A DNA stretch of 64,000 nt from Mallotus nudiflorus (GCA_947683625.1 CANTUR010000418.1:372001-436000), one strand, 5' to 3'; counted from the first letter of the stretch, positions 1-11,737 are shown. Made by a program: numbers and translations. The notes: a model not told the origin generated them from the letters alone.

Positions 1-584
1 TTAATTTCTAAAATTAATTTCAACCTCTATAAACACCATAAATCACAATTTCACAAATTACTTAATTAATTTACGAAAATTAGAAAATATTAATCAAAAA
101 ATAAAAAATTCATAAAAATCAAAATAAATTCCAAAAATTCTACAAAAATTACAAGATGTAGATTGAGCTACCAGGAGAAACTTTTGTAAAGGAAGTAAGC
201 TTGAATCATCAAGATTAAAGTTCAAAAAAATCAAAAATCCAAAGAAGCAGAATTCAAAACCAAGCTTAAATCCTTACCAATTCAAATTTTCAAGCTTCCA
301 GGAGCTTAGAATCGACTTCTAGGGAGTTCTAGGAGCAAAACCATGCTGGAATCATCAAGAACGGTGGCCGGACGAGGGAGAACGAAGTTAATGAAGGTTT
401 CGGGTTTCTGGCCAAACAACACCAGAGAAGAAGGTGGCAGGTGGCGGAGCAAGCTGGAAAATGGTGGTGGCACACCGGGAAGCGCAATGACGGTGAGGGA
501 ACAATGTTGCGCAGTGGTAAGAGGGGTGAGGGATGTCGGGCGTTTTGGGAGGAAGGTGAGTGCCACAAAACGTAAATTTAACTA

Positions 585-661
<77 letters not shown>

Positions 662-990
662 CACATGATAATAAAAATAAAAACTATATAATACATACAT
701 AAATAAAAATAATAAACCGTAAAAATACTATATATATATATGAAAATATAATCATGCATGGAATCATGCAATTTAATAAAATGGACTAACGTAAATAAAT
801 AAATATTTGTTTAGGTTTTATTTTCCCAAAAATGAAATTCTCGGGAAAATTTTAGGTAAGAAACTTAAAATAATTAAAAATAACTTTAATAATTAACAAA
901 TTAATTAAATATTCAAATATATTTATTAAAATTATTAACACTGCATATCCCGATATAGTTGAAAAATATTTAAAATATCAAGTTATTACA
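1..990 (-). mobile_element. partial LTR of a Tekay-like Ty3/gypsy family, minus orientation
   Basis: This stretch aligns by eye with 19960-21063, the U3-side part of the minus-strand solo LTR described below. Shared parts include the AT-rich start, a GC-richer block near 300-560, a TA run and the terminal 'attaacactgcatatccc...ttattaca'. Read on the minus strand it begins TGTAATAA at 990, as an LTR should. The other end lies left of the window, so whether this is a solo LTR or part of a full element cannot be told. Short open frames at 306-585 fall in the GC-richer block, occur on both strands and are not credible genes. Confidence 0.75.
589..659. repeat. (TA)n microsatellite
   Basis: An uninterrupted TA run of about 70 bp in the partial LTR. 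TA runs occur at the equivalent place in the two other copies of this LTR family (20583-20611 and 14462-14500), so it is an inherited, length-variable part of the LTR. Confidence 0.95.
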
Positions 991-1403
991 CTCACTACCT
1001 CCCACCATTAGCATCACATATTAATCAAGGAAAATAGACAGAGGTGATAGTCTAATCAATATTGCCTAAATATTAATTATTTGACTATGAACAATTTATA
1101 GCATATGTACAAAATAAGTTTGCAACTCATATTATCAACTCTTGATAATAAATTTATTTAACATATTGTTATTCAAATAAATAAACTCTTTATTTAAATG
1201 AATATTTTATTGTTATAGGGATAATTCACAATGTCATTATTTATTACAAGAATGACACTAGGACATATCTATACTAACAGAATCAACCCAAAAAAATTCA
1301 GTTTTTCATTTGAAATTTTTGTCCAAAGTTATGAATGTCGAAACCTCCTTATCATCGCTGATTTGTAAAAGCTACTACTGGAAACTTGTTCCTCATCATC
1401 TCA
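991..1403. other. unassigned flank between two LTR elements
   Basis: About 410 bp of AT-rich sequence between the end of the first LTR and the left target duplication of the chromovirus. It is the pre-insertion neighbour of 11738 onward, so the sequence continued from 1403 into 11743 before insertion. I see no coding signal. A TGTTATAGGG at 1211 resembles an LTR start, but its flank does not match the flank at 22402. Confidence 0.5.
1399..1403. repeat. target-site duplication TCTCA (left copy)
   Basis: The five bases before the LTR start at 1404 are TCTCA, identical to the five after the opposite LTR end (11738-11742). This defines the outer limits of the chromovirus insertion. Confidence 0.85.
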
Positions 1404-2218
1404 TGCCACGACCCAAACCCAGGAGCCATAACTGGTTCTAGGGAATGGGAATTCACATGAATTCAGAACCCGTAGCAAGCCTAAAACATCAGTTCACACT
1501 AAACACAATCACAAATATACTAAAAAATTAAAACTTTTTAAAACATAAGAAATTTTTCCATATCATATCATAATAAAATATTTTTACAAATATTTGAATA
1601 CACAACCACAAACAACTCAATATAACATACTACAACAAGTACATACTACTACTGCAGCGTCTAATAAATACAAAGGAAATGATAAAACCTTAAAGTCAAA
1701 TTACCTGAAATTAAAGTCATTCCCGGTGTTACCCAATCAAATTGACTTGGGAAAAATGAAACCCAGGAGAAGAAGATTCAAATGACACTGGCAGCACATC
1801 CAGAGGTGGTCGGAGTCAACACTGGCGAGCTTCTCTCAATTTTGTGAATAAGGAAAATTGAGGAGGAAAGATAAAGGAGGAGGAAGGAAAGCTGACCAAT
1901 GATATGGGGGTTGTCTGGCGGTGGTTGGTGATGCTGGCAGTGAGGGTGTTAGTGGTTAGTGTGTTGAGTAGGGAAAGGAAGGAAGAGAAAAAAGAAAAAG
2001 AAAAATAAAAAGTCATGTTTTGTTTTTTTATAATAATAATAATTAAAAAAAAAACTCGTCCTAAATATTTATACATATAAGTATACATATATATATAATT
2101 TACTTTTAATAATCAATAAATTTACTAAAATACTCATTTAACAATAATTCCATAAAAATAATATTTGACACTTTAAAATCCATATTTAATTTGATAATTA
2201 AAAATAAGGGTCATTAAA
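1404..2218 (-). mobile_element. 3' LTR of the chromovirus, internally deleted
   Basis: Only 815 bp, against 2754 bp for the 5' LTR. 1404-1684 matches 8984-9264, and 1682-2218 matches 11244-11737. The missing ~2 kb corresponds to about 9264-11243. The break lies at a short 'ata' shared by both sides, which suggests a microhomology deletion. The terminal CATTACA of the other LTR reads CATTAAA here. The lost segment holds the splice-like signals and hairpins described for the 5' LTR. Confidence 0.85.
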
Positions 2219-2232
2219 ATCTTTCTCCCTTA
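2219..2232 (-). other. polypurine tract
   Basis: On the minus strand this reads TAAGGGAGAAAGAT and directly abuts the start of the 3' LTR. This is the position and composition expected for the plus-strand primer of an LTR retrotransposon. Confidence 0.7.
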
Positions 2233-2279
2233 CAAAAATTCGACCTAAAATTTTAACAAATAGAAAGGAGTAGAAAGTT

Positions 2280-2453
2280 TCATCGAGGAAAAAGATATGG
2301 ATATGTCACTCGCATCTCTGCCTTAGTCTCCCATGTATGCTCTTCCACATTGTTGTTCATCCACAAGACTTTGACTATCGAAATCTATTTAGAACGCAAT
2401 TGATGAACTTGATAGTCAACGATTGCAATTGGTTCTTCCTCATACATCAAGTC
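2280..2453 (-). pseudogene. chromodomain at the end of pol
   Basis: In one minus-strand frame the sequence reads a typical chromovirus chromodomain, with recognisable stretches DLMYEEEP, VKVLW, VEEHTWE and AEMR..YPYLF, ending in TGA at 2280-2282. One internal stop (LRSK*) interrupts it. In this lineage the domain follows integrase directly and is thought to guide insertion into heterochromatin. Its presence is what places the element among chromoviruses. Confidence 0.8.
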
Positions 2454-3755
2454 TTTATTCACTTCCACATTCTAGGGCTGCAAAACATATAAAGGATTCG
2501 AAATATACTTCCTGAGCATCAAAACATGGAACACTGGATGCACTTAACATAAATTTGGAGGCAAAACCAACTGATATACAAGCATGTCAACTCTCTTTAA
2601 AATCTCAAAAAGCCCTATATAGTTTAGTGCCAACTTTTCCTTTTTGACAAATTTTATAATACATTTCATTGGTGACACATTTAAAAATACACAATCCCTA
2701 ATTTGAAATTCCATATCTTTGTGCTTCAGGTCTGCATAACTTTTCTGCTTGCTAGCTGCCATGTCCAATATCTTTTTGCTCAAAGCAACTTTCTCAAACA
2801 CACCCTAAATAATTTTTGGTTCAACTCCAACTTCATTCCAACATAAAGGGATCTACATTTCCTTCTATACAGAACTTCATATGTTGTCATCTCAATACGT
2901 TATGGTAGCTATTATTATAAGCAAACTCTACCAATGGAAAATGATCATCCCAACTATCTCTAAGATCCATTGCACACATTCTTAATATATCTTCAAGTAT
3001 TTGGATCATTCTCTTAAACTAACCATCCATCTAAGGATGAAAAGCAAACTAAAATCGAGCCTAGTACCCATTGCTTCTTGCAACTTCTGCTAAAATTGAG
3101 AGGTAAACACCAAACCTTTATCTGAAATAATAGAAAAAAGCACCCCATAAAGACATATAATATGCTTAATATACAACCTAGCCAATATAGCCACTGGATA
3201 AGTAGTTTTAACTAGCAGAAAGTGAGCTAATTTGGTTAACCTATCCACTATCACACAGATGGAATCATATCCATCCTTTGAATGAGGCAACCCTATCACA
3301 AAATCCATAGTGACTCTCTTCCAGTTCCATTTAGGAATCGAAAGAATCTGAAGTTTTTTAAAAGGCTTCTGATGCTTTGCTTTCACTTGCTGATAAGTCA
3401 AACACTTGGAAATGAATTTAGCTACATCTTTCTTTAGTCCATCCCACCAATAAAGATCCTTTATATTATGGTACATCTTGGTAAAATCATGATGTACGCT
3501 ATAAGCTGCATAATGAGCTTCTTCTAAAATCTTTTCTCTTAAATTGTCCACATCAATAACACACAATCTTCCACTAATCTGTAGAACTCTTTCATCATCA
3601 AGATTAAAATCAATGAACTTTCCTTCATGGACTCTCTCCACATGCTCTACCAAATCAGGATCTCGGCTCTGAGCAGCTTTGATTTTATCCCTCAATATTG
3701 ATTTAACTTTGAATTGAGCTAACAATCCTCCTAACCTGGTTATCTTCATCATCAA
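2454..3755 (-). pseudogene. Ty3/gypsy integrase, degenerate
   Basis: The N-terminal open stretch (3090-3755) shows the zinc-binding region, with HYAAYSVHH, YWWDGLKKD and KCLTYQQVK. The second cysteine of the usual C-x2-C pair is tyrosine. The catalytic core follows, with MDFVIGLP, a first Asp in VIVDRLTKLAHF and a second in IISDKG. The frame then breaks at about 3090. The integrase C-terminus reappears at 2544-2801 (KQKSYADLKHKDMEFQ, FEILKRV, LPPNLC) and continues as VHPVFHV into the chromodomain. The enzyme would insert the cDNA copy into the genome, but with these breaks it is inactive. Confidence 0.85.
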
Positions 3756-5030
3756 CCCTTAGTCCACTAACTTGTGCATCTCTTGGATTAAAGGTCTTCT
3801 TTCCACACTAATGTGAGCAAAACTACCAGAGGACTTCATACTCAAGGTATCTGCTACCACATTAGCCTTGCTTGGGTGGTACAAAATATTACAATCATAA
3901 TCCTTCAAAAGTTCTAGCCATCTTCTTATCTTAAATTCATATCTCTCTGCTGAAAGATAGACTTTAAACTCTTATGATTAGTGTAAATTTCACATGTCAC
4001 CCTATACAGATAATGACTCAAAGTCTTGAAAGCAAAGATAACAGTGGCCATCTCTAGGTCATGAGTAGGATAGTTTTGCTCATGATTTTTCAATTGTCTA
4101 GAAGCGTAAGCTACTACTCTACCATTCTACATCAATACACAACCTAAGCCAACTCTAAAAGCATCACATTACACAGTGAACTTGTCTTCTCCATTAGGCA
4201 AAGTCAACACTGGAGCTGTAGTCAACTTCTCCTTTATTAGTTGAAAACTATTCTCATATGCTTATAACCACACGAACTTTATATTCTTCTAAGTTAGGTT
4301 GGTCATAGGTGCTACAATCCTTGAGAAATCTTGAATAAACCTCCTATAATATCCTACCAAACCTAAGAAACTCTGAATCTCTATAACTTAAGTCGGTCTA
4401 GGCCACTCGGATACTGCCTCAATATTTTATGGATTAACCTGAATACCATCCTTAGATACTATGTGTCCAAGGAATGCCACACTTTCAAGCCTAAGATCAC
4501 ACTTTTAGAACTTAGCATAAAGTTAATGCTCATTTAGTGTCTATAGCATTATCCTTAAGTAATACACATGCTCTTCAAATATACCAGTATATCATTAATG
4601 AATACCACTACAAATTGATCCCTAAATGGTTTGAACACCCTATTCATCAGATCCATAAAAATTGCTAGTGCATTAGTTAATTCGAAGGACATCACCATAA
4701 ACTCATAACGACTATATCTAGTATAGAATGCCATTTTAAGAATGTTGGCTTCTCTGATCCATAACTGATGATATTCTGATCTCAAGACAATCTTAGAGAA
4801 GAACTGTGCACCCTGAAGCTGATCGAATAAATCATCTATCCTAGAAAGAGGATACTTATTCTTGATAACCACCTTGTTCAATTATCTATAATCAATGCAC
4901 AACTTAAGTATGTCATTCTTCTTCTTCATAAACAAGACTGGTGCACCCCAAAGAGAAGTGTTAAATCTTATGAAACCTTTATCTAACTCTTGTAACTGCT
5001 GTTTTAACTTTTTTAACTAGGTAAGAGCCA
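3756..5030 (-). pseudogene. Ty3/gypsy reverse transcriptase and RNase H, degenerate
   Basis: The best open stretch (4555-4881) carries the reverse transcriptase core, with YPLSRIDDLFDQLQGAQFFSKI, YHQLWIREAN and FMDLMNRVFKPF. The catalytic motif normally read as F-I-D-D reads F-I-N-D here. The AAT codon corresponds to plus-strand 4594-4596, so one catalytic aspartate is lost. Between 3760 and 4250 several frames hold RNase H and tether motifs, including HEQNYPTHDLEMA, RRWLELLKDYD and YHPSKANVVADTLS. Several stops and frame changes separate the parts. Confidence 0.85.
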
Positions 5031-5700
5031 TCTTATTAGGTGGCATAAAGATAGGAGTTGTGCTTGGAGCCACATCAATGAAAAATTCTATCTCCTTATG
5101 AGGTGGTAAACTTAGAATTTCATCAGGAAAACATCAAAAAATTCATAAGCTACAAAAACATCTGAAATGGATGTCTATTTTGTTGTTGTATCCTTGACCA
5201 ATACTAAGTATCCTTGACACCCTTTTCTTCGCATCTTTCTTGTCGTAATAGTAGAGATAAGATTTTGAGGTGCAAAAATCTTATCACCCACGAACATGAA
5301 TTTCTCTTCATCCAAAATTCTAAAAATCACCTCTTTCCTATGACAATGCACAGTGGCATAATGCTGAGACAACCAATCCATTCCTAAGATTACATTAAAG
5401 TCCATCACTTCCAACACCACTAAGTCTATTGGCAACTCTCTATCTTCTACCAACATAGGAAACCCAAGAAGAATAACATCGTTATTTAATGAATCACTTA
5501 AAGGTGTAGCAACTAATAAAGGAATTGTCATCCTCACAGCTTGCTAACCTAATTTTGAAGCAAAAATAGGACATATAAAGGAATAGGTAGCATTGGATCA
5601 ATTAAAACTCTAACATTGAGATAACATACAAGGAGTGTACTTGCTACCACTGTATTGGATGCCTGAGCATCCTGCTACGTGAGAATAAAAATTTTGGCCT
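5031..5700 (-). pseudogene. Ty3/gypsy aspartic protease, degenerate
   Basis: The open part at 5175-5537 contains FNVILGMDWLSQHYATV, the signature second half of gypsy proteases. The catalytic motif lies upstream near 5586-5599 (minus strand). There VLID is followed by a proline codon, and then the frame shifts by one base: the residues after the shift fit the usual continuation only in another frame. The active site is therefore broken. The protease would cut the Gag-Pol polyprotein. Confidence 0.75.
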
Positions 5701-5879
5701 ATCCTCTGCCTCCGTGCTTACTAGTAGAAGCTTGCCCAAATCCTTTAGCATTGCCTCTACCTCCTCTACCTCCTACCTACTAAGCCACAAGCTGAGAGGT
5801 GCTTAGGTACTGAAGTGGTGGCGACTAAAACTAAGTTGGAGCTACACTAACTGAAGACGACTAAGGGAATTGCTACTAA

Positions 5880-6626
5880 AAAATAGAATAAGGGCATGAT
5901 TTAGCAAAATGCCCTATCTGACCATATTTGAAAAATGCTCCCAGAGCCATATAGCACAATCCTTAATGGACTCTTCCATATGTCTGATAAGCACTGGATG
6001 TAGATCTTGTGCTACCATATCCTAAACTCTAACCACTACTACCGCTTGTAGCACCTAAACCAAATTTGATAAGTCTGTAAGCTCCACTGTAGATATGTCT
6101 ACTACTTCTGTGAATCCTGTGTTAAGGTCTCTGGCCCTACTGAACAGATCCTATACGCTGACTATTAGAGCCTATCTGAAATGTTGCATATGGAGTACCC
6201 TGATATCCTTCTGCTTTGGCACCTTCATTCTGATAGTAGTCAGGCATAACTCCTTGCCTAATGAGCCTGAGCTTAATCTCCTTAGCTAACTTAGTCACTG
6301 ACTCAAGAGTTAAGCCTGCAGTAGGCATCCCAACAAATGTATAACCCAAACCAGTGATATAAGTGATGATGGTGAAGTACTGGTCTGTCATCATATCCTC
6401 GGCATATCTAGACAATCTGAGAAATGCTCTAGTATACTCCTCTAGTGACCTATCACCTTTAGAAATATTAATCAACCAGAGCCTATAACTCATCCTCATC
6501 AGCTCTGGGCAAAATCATCTTATAAATCGCTCTCTAAACTCAGCCTAAGTGAGCATAGTCATATGGGGCTGAATCACCTGAATAAACCAGTCTAATACTG
6601 GCCCTATAAGCACCCAATATCGGGAT
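5880..6626 (-). pseudogene. gag, C-terminal part with defective zinc knuckle
   Basis: The open stretch at 6137-6499 matches gypsy Gag capsid (SLEEYTRAFLRLSRYAEDM). It is preceded by YWVLIGPVLDWF and AEFRERFIR, with stops, up to about 6626. Downstream at about 5890-5945 a nucleocapsid-like motif reads FKYGQIGHFAKSC: the first two cysteines of the C-x2-C-x4-H-x4-C knuckle have become Phe and Tyr. The N-terminal part of the same gag lies at 8596-8940, beyond an insertion. Confidence 0.75.
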
Positions 6627-8595
6627 GCAATTATGCATAATTATGATGTAAGCCCCTATGATAAAATTCAATCAAAAATTGAACTTGGTTGTCGATTTTC
6701 TGGACTTTAAGGACTAAATTGCAACATTTTTTAGGGTTTGATTACAAATAAATCAATTTTTCAGGGGTCTTTTGGTAATTAAAAGTTAAAAAAAAAGGGA
6801 GTTGGCATTTAATGGAGATCGACATTAGTGTAATGTCGACCCATAAAAGTTGATTTTTTCGCATATTTTTATCGATTTTTCAGCATTTTGATTGGTTGAA
6901 AATTCAATTTTATCTTTATTATTATCTGACGAAAATTTCAACGTGTTTAAAATGCTTTAAAAATCAAAATTCTTACTAAGTTATTTTTTAAGAGATGAGT
7001 ATGTTCTTCCTTTGGAGGAAACCAGTACACACAGACTCTACTTTAAAAAGCAGAGTCTAGATGCGTGCGAGAGGACTTCTTTTGGAGAGGATTTTTTTTA
7101 AAAACACATAGAGACACAGCGAGAAAAAAATAGAGAGACTGGGAGCACAAAAAACCCTAATTTTAGATATTGAAGTTTCTGAAAGCAATAGTCCAGAATC
7201 AATAATACTTTAATTTCAACGGTGATAATCCAATCTGAGGGGCTCAAAAAGGACATTTGCACAGCATCTAAATCTTCAGTGTTATTTTTTATTTCATTTT
7301 TTACTCTTTTCTATTATTTTTAGTTTATTATTTTTCTTTTATTTGTTTGTTATTGTTTTGATTATTTGATTTCACTACTAATCTGATTACTTTTTTTTTG
7401 TTTTGATATGTGCATGTGAATTGAGGAGGATACTGCCTATATTTAAATTGTGCAAAAGGTTCATGGAATGCCATAGAAGAACCTGTGTTGTTTTCCAGTA
7501 AGATTTAGGATTTTTTTATTATTTTTTCATTTTTGGTGTTCTATGTAGTTATTTAATTTTTGGGTGTATAATCATTTAATTTTAATTTTGTATGTAGTTT
7601 GTAATAGCCCCAGTAGTGGGAATAGTGAAAATTTAATTTTCTATACTTTAAAATTAATTAGTAATTAGGTTCAATTGGGTAAAAAAATCAATTAAAATCA
7701 ATGATGGCTGTAGCTTAAATTAGGGTTTGCATGTAATTAATATAGGGTTTTTTAGAAAAACACTGTAATGTTTATTTGATCCATTTTTTGTGTTTTATTT
7801 GTTTTGGACTTGTTTTTTATGTTTTTATATTTTTGGGCCCCAAGCCCACGTTTATGTCTAACCCACTTAATAAATAGGCTTAAAAAATGATTTAGGTTTT
7901 AAATAATTAAAATCAATTTAGGCCCATTAGGTTAATTAGATTTTAGGTCCACTTAGTTAATTAAAACTTGTCTAAACTTAGCTCAGCCTATTTAATTATA
8001 TTTCTTTTAAAATAAATAGACCTAGGCCCACATTTCACCAAGTTAGACTTAGGCCCACTAATTTAATTTTTCTTTGAAATTGAATAGACTTAAGCCCATA
8101 TCTTAGAAAGACTAAAAAATAGATTTAGGCTCACTAATTAATAAAATGTAGGCCCACCTTTATTCCATTTCACTTATAAATAAAATGTAGATTTAGCTAA
8201 CTTATAAAATAAAATTAACATAGTTTAGACATAGGGACATTGCCCTTTTGATGCATTTTTCACTTGTAATTTTATTGACTTATTGCCTTATTAAGTAGAT
8301 GGATGTTAATTAGGATTTAATAAAATTGCATGTAATTAGAGGATGAAATAACCATTTATAAAATTATTCTAAAAGAATATGAGAGTAAGAGAAGTTAGTA
8401 TTCCGTATCCAGAATCTCCTGGTTGTGGTGCTAGCTTTCTTTTAGATAATCAAGTACCACCTTTTCGATTTGTCCTAGTTATTACCCTAGGTGGCGAATC
8501 CTCATCTCCACGCCATGTCTTTGTGACAATGGTTAGTGTGTTCTCTAAGGCCCTGAGCCTAAACAGTGTCGTGGTTGCTAAAATCTTGGATATAG
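6627..8595. mobile_element. ~2 kb insertion splitting gag, family unknown
   Basis: Gag homology stops at about 6626 and resumes at about 8596. The last residues before the break (minus strand, LVEGP) and the first after it (ASRYW) join in frame into the normal Gag pattern. The insert has no credible protein; the short frames at its right end lie on both strands. It contains a 9-bp-stem hairpin at 6819-6839, another at 7033-7058, and an AAACCCTAATTTT-like leader motif near 7151. GGATGC and GGATAT at the two junctions may be a worn duplication. It could be a solo LTR or other non-autonomous element, and the exact ends are uncertain. Confidence 0.55.
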
Positions 8596-8940
8596 GCCCC
8601 TCAACTAATAACTTGATAATGAGTATCCTCTGATACTCAGTGTGTGTAATCTGAGTCCTTGACTCAATCACATGGAGAAAATCTAATGAGTATGAAGTCC
8701 CATCAAAAGAAATCTTGCCAACTCTATTATAAAATAACAATGGTTCTAGGTCTGACATACCCTGATCTCCCTATTGAAATAAAGGCTACATAGGTAGTAC
8801 AACCTAAGGCATAGCTACTGCACCTTGTTGAACTCTTAGTGCATAGGTAGCATCATTATAATCTTGACCTGTAGGCTCCTCATCTTATTGTTTGCATTGT
8901 CTATGGTGACCTTGCTGCTCCTTTGGGTTTACCTCTACCA
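8596..8940 (-). pseudogene. gag, N-terminal part
   Basis: Minus-strand reading after the primer site gives a Gag-like start with several stops (LVEVNPKEQQGHH, then QDYNDATYALRV). It continues into the open part FYNRVGKISFDGTSYSLDFLHVIES and ends at IIKLLVEGP, where the insertion begins. The pattern 'FDG...DFL..IE' is the usual beginning of the Gag capsid domain of Tekay-type elements. At least four in-frame stops lie before position 8758, so the gene is dead. Confidence 0.65.
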
Positions 8941-8966
8941 ACCTAGGTCACATAATACTAAACCTA

Positions 8967-8979
8967 GGCTTTGATACCA
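8967..8979 (-). other. primer binding site (initiator Met tRNA type)
   Basis: On the minus strand this reads TGGTATCAAAGCC, one base different from the TGGTATCAGAGCC used by many plant retrotransposons to pair with the 3' end of initiator methionine tRNA. It lies four bases inside the 5' LTR, as expected, and fixes the element's orientation. Confidence 0.85.
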
Positions 8980-9342
8980 ACTTTGTCACGATCCAAACCT
9001 AGGAGTTATGACCGAAGTTAGGGAATGAGAATTCACATAAATCCAAAACCCATAGCAAGCCTAAAACACCAGTTCACACCAAACAAAATCATAAATATAC
9101 GAAAGAATTAAAAAATTTAAAATATAAGAAATCTTTCCATATCATACCATAATAAAATATTTTTATAAATATTTGAGTACACAGCCATAAACAACTCCAT
9201 ATAACATACTACAACAGGTACATATTACTACTACAATGTCTAATAAATACAAAATAAATGATAGTTTAAAATTTACATAAATCAGCTAGTGAAGAAAGTG
9301 TCCAGTGAAGAGGATAACTAAGGGAGGTCTATAGAAAGGAAT

Positions 9343-10195
9343 TCTGAAAAAAATAATTGAGGGACATCATACCTCACTGGATGAATTATTATTATATATA
9401 TGCATGCAACCTAAGCAACCAAGCAACCAAGCACCAATATAATATTTATATATTTATATTTATATTTATTTAATTTATACATGCATTTTCATGCAAATAC
9501 TCAAAAAAAAATTTCATATTAATGTAATGAATAAAAACAAGTAGAGGATTAAAATAGAACCATAAGAATTCTATAACCTCAATCATTATAACTCACTAAT
9601 GAATAGACTTTCTTAAATTCAAAAATATTTTCCTTTTCCAATTTGGCAGTGAACTAGTCCTGAGACGCAGAAAGGTCAACCGAACTACTAAAGTCCCCCT
9701 ACTAGCATGACTAGCCCTGAGACATTGCAGATCAACAAAGCTACTGCAGCCACAACACTCTCTATCCATAAATCTCAATAATCATTTATCCGTACCTCAG
9801 ACCATATAATCTCATATCAATCAATATATTATAACCTAACAACTAGCGTACTATTGCATATACAATTCTAGTATAGCCCACTTGGTAGCACGTTCTACGG
9901 CTATCCTCCAAAATATTATATTAAAAATAAATAATGAAATCATATCAAAATATAAGTAGCATCCAAATTACATAATTAACATTCACCTTTATATATAAGA
10001 AAACATATATATAATAAAAATAACAATTAATATTTAATACAATATAGGATAATAAAATTCATATTTATTTAAAATATGGATGTCAATAATATTTTCTACA
10101 TACAATGCATACATATAATAATAACTCATAGGTAGGATGCGCTCCTCGATACTAACTCGATTAGCTCGGACCTGAAGGCCCTACTCTCGATGCGG
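9343..10195 (-). other. exon-like block and intron-like segment in the chromovirus 5' LTR
   Basis: Minus strand: the acceptor TTTTTCTTGTAG is followed by a 66-nt GC-richer block (10195 down to 10130). The block ends CCT|ATGAGTT where related LTRs have GTGAGTT, so the donor looks mutated GT to AT. About 780 nt further on, ATTATTTTTTTCAG ends at 9344 and the next exon-like sequence starts at 9343. This is one of four copies of the same layout in the window. Splicing is inferred, not observed. Confidence 0.4.
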
Positions 10196-10451
10196 CTACA
10201 AGAAAAATAATAAAAATATTTAGGATAAAAAATCCTAAACTTAAACATCCTAGATTTTTAAGGAAAAACTTGATCTAAGACATGACTCTAATAAAACTCA
10301 AAACTCAAAACAAACCCGATGTCATGTTTTACAAGAAATTTATCAAAAATTTGACAGAGTCTTCTCTGTAAAACGAATATCTCTCTATTAAAAGTAAAGT
10401 CTTTTATCCACAAAATTACACTTCAATATTACCCACAACTCCACATTTCGG

Positions 10452-10483
10452 GTTGAGCCCCCGAACTACACATTATGCCCAAC
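10452..10483 (-). other. LTR hairpin with conserved loop (chromovirus copy)
   Basis: Minus strand GTTGGGC pairs with GCTCAAC (seven pairs, one G-U). The loop contains TGTAGTTCGGGG. Solo LTRs A and B have the same loop core on different stems. Confidence 0.55.
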
Positions 10484-11737
10484 TGAGAACCAATACAATA
10501 ACACATATAAAAATAATATAATTTTTTCTCAAATCCCGATATATCATAAAAATTTAGTTTACTACCAAAATTTAATTTATTTATATAATAAAGATATAAA
10601 AGAATTTATTTCCAAATAAATAATAAAAATTCTTGTTTATAAATAAAATATCGCTAATGGAAATCAAAATTTTATTTTCATCACCAAATTAACTTTAATT
10701 ATAAATAACTATTAAAAATCACTCAATTATATCATAAAAATAATAAAAGACTCATTTAAGCTTGAAAATAATAAATAAATTTATTATTCATTTATTTTTT
10801 CAAAAATTACTACAAATTAACTAATAATTGAAAATCAATTATAAAAAATATTTTTCATACTTTTATTATTTAAAAAATAATCTAAACAGAATAAATAACA
10901 ATGATTTAATTAAAATTAAATAATTTACTAATTTCTAATAACTTTTTCCAAAAATACATATTTAAACATAACCTTTAAAAATTCATAACTTAAATTCTAT
11001 AAAGAATTTCACAAAACTTCATTCACAAAGTTTACTCTACATAATTAATAGAATTATTAAAACTATAAAAATTTCCTGAGCTCAAAATAGTAATGTGAAC
11101 AATAACCGAACGCTTGAAAAATTCCAAATATACAGAAAAATAAATAAAAATCGTGTTTAGTAAGATCTCAACTTAATATCATTTCATATAACTACAACAT
11201 CATCCAATTTAACCAAATTCAAACTCATCTCAACATATTAAACATAAAACCTTAAAATCAAATTACCCAAAATTGAAGTCGTTCCTGTTGTTACTCTTTC
11301 AAATTGACTTGGGAGAAATGAAACATAGGAGAAGAAGATTCAAATGACACCGGTGACACATTTAGGGGTGGCTAGATTCGATGCCGGCGAGCTTCTCTCA
11401 ATCCAGTGAATGAGGAAAACCGATAAGGAAAGAGAAAGGACGAGGAAGGAGGGTTGAGCGGCGACGTGGGGGCTATCCAGTGGCTTGTGGTGGTGCTGGC
11501 AGTGAGGGTGGTGGTGTTAGTGCGTTGAGTGGGGAAATGAAGAGAGAAAAGAAGAAAAATAAAAATCCACTTTTTTTATGTAATAATAGTAAATCCTCCA
11601 AAATAAATACACACACACACACTCTTAATAATCAATAAATTTACTAAAATACTCATTTAACAATAATTCCATAAAAATAATATTTGAAAATTTAAAATTC
11701 ATATTTAATTTAATAATTAAAAATAAGGGTCATTACA

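Larger units (their letters stand above)
1404..11737 (-). mobile_element. Tekay/Del-like Ty3/gypsy chromovirus, full span, decayed
   Basis: A ~10.3 kb LTR retrotransposon read on the minus strand. The order is 5' LTR (8984-11737), primer site, gag, protease, reverse transcriptase, RNase H, integrase, chromodomain, polypurine tract, 3' LTR (1404-2218). Integrase after reverse transcriptase is the Ty3/gypsy order. A chromodomain at the C-terminus of integrase and multi-kilobase LTRs are typical of Tekay/Del chromoviruses. Every domain carries stops or frameshifts and catalytic residues are changed, so it cannot move by itself. TCTCA duplications flank it. About 2 kb of foreign sequence interrupts gag. 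Confidence 0.88.
8984..11737 (-). mobile_element. 5' LTR of the chromovirus, 2754 bp
   Basis: Plus strand begins TGTCACG and ends CATTACA, giving the TG...CA ends of an LTR in minus orientation. It matches the 3' LTR at both ends. Read on the minus strand, 10130-10195 is a 66-nt exon-like block and 9344-9346 a strong CAG acceptor after a T tract. 10452-10483 and 9867-9885 correspond to hairpins seen in the solo LTRs. Short duplicated motifs of the 'gagacattg..tcaac' type lie at 9650-9760. The short open frames here (for example 9596-9778) are by-products of this structure. Confidence 0.85.

Noticed and set aside
306..585. Overlapping 80-86-codon frames on both strands
   Set aside because: They lie in a GC-richer LTR block, are open on both strands and match no protein family.
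1211..1220. TGTTATAGGG as the start of LTR-like sequence C
   Set aside because: Resembles the start of solo LTR A, but the preceding five bases (TTTAT) do not match those after 22401 (ATAAA).
8379..8758. Overlapping frames on both strands at the gag insertion edge
   Set aside because: The minus frame is Gag only in its N-terminal part and then runs into the insertion; the plus frame is its shadow.
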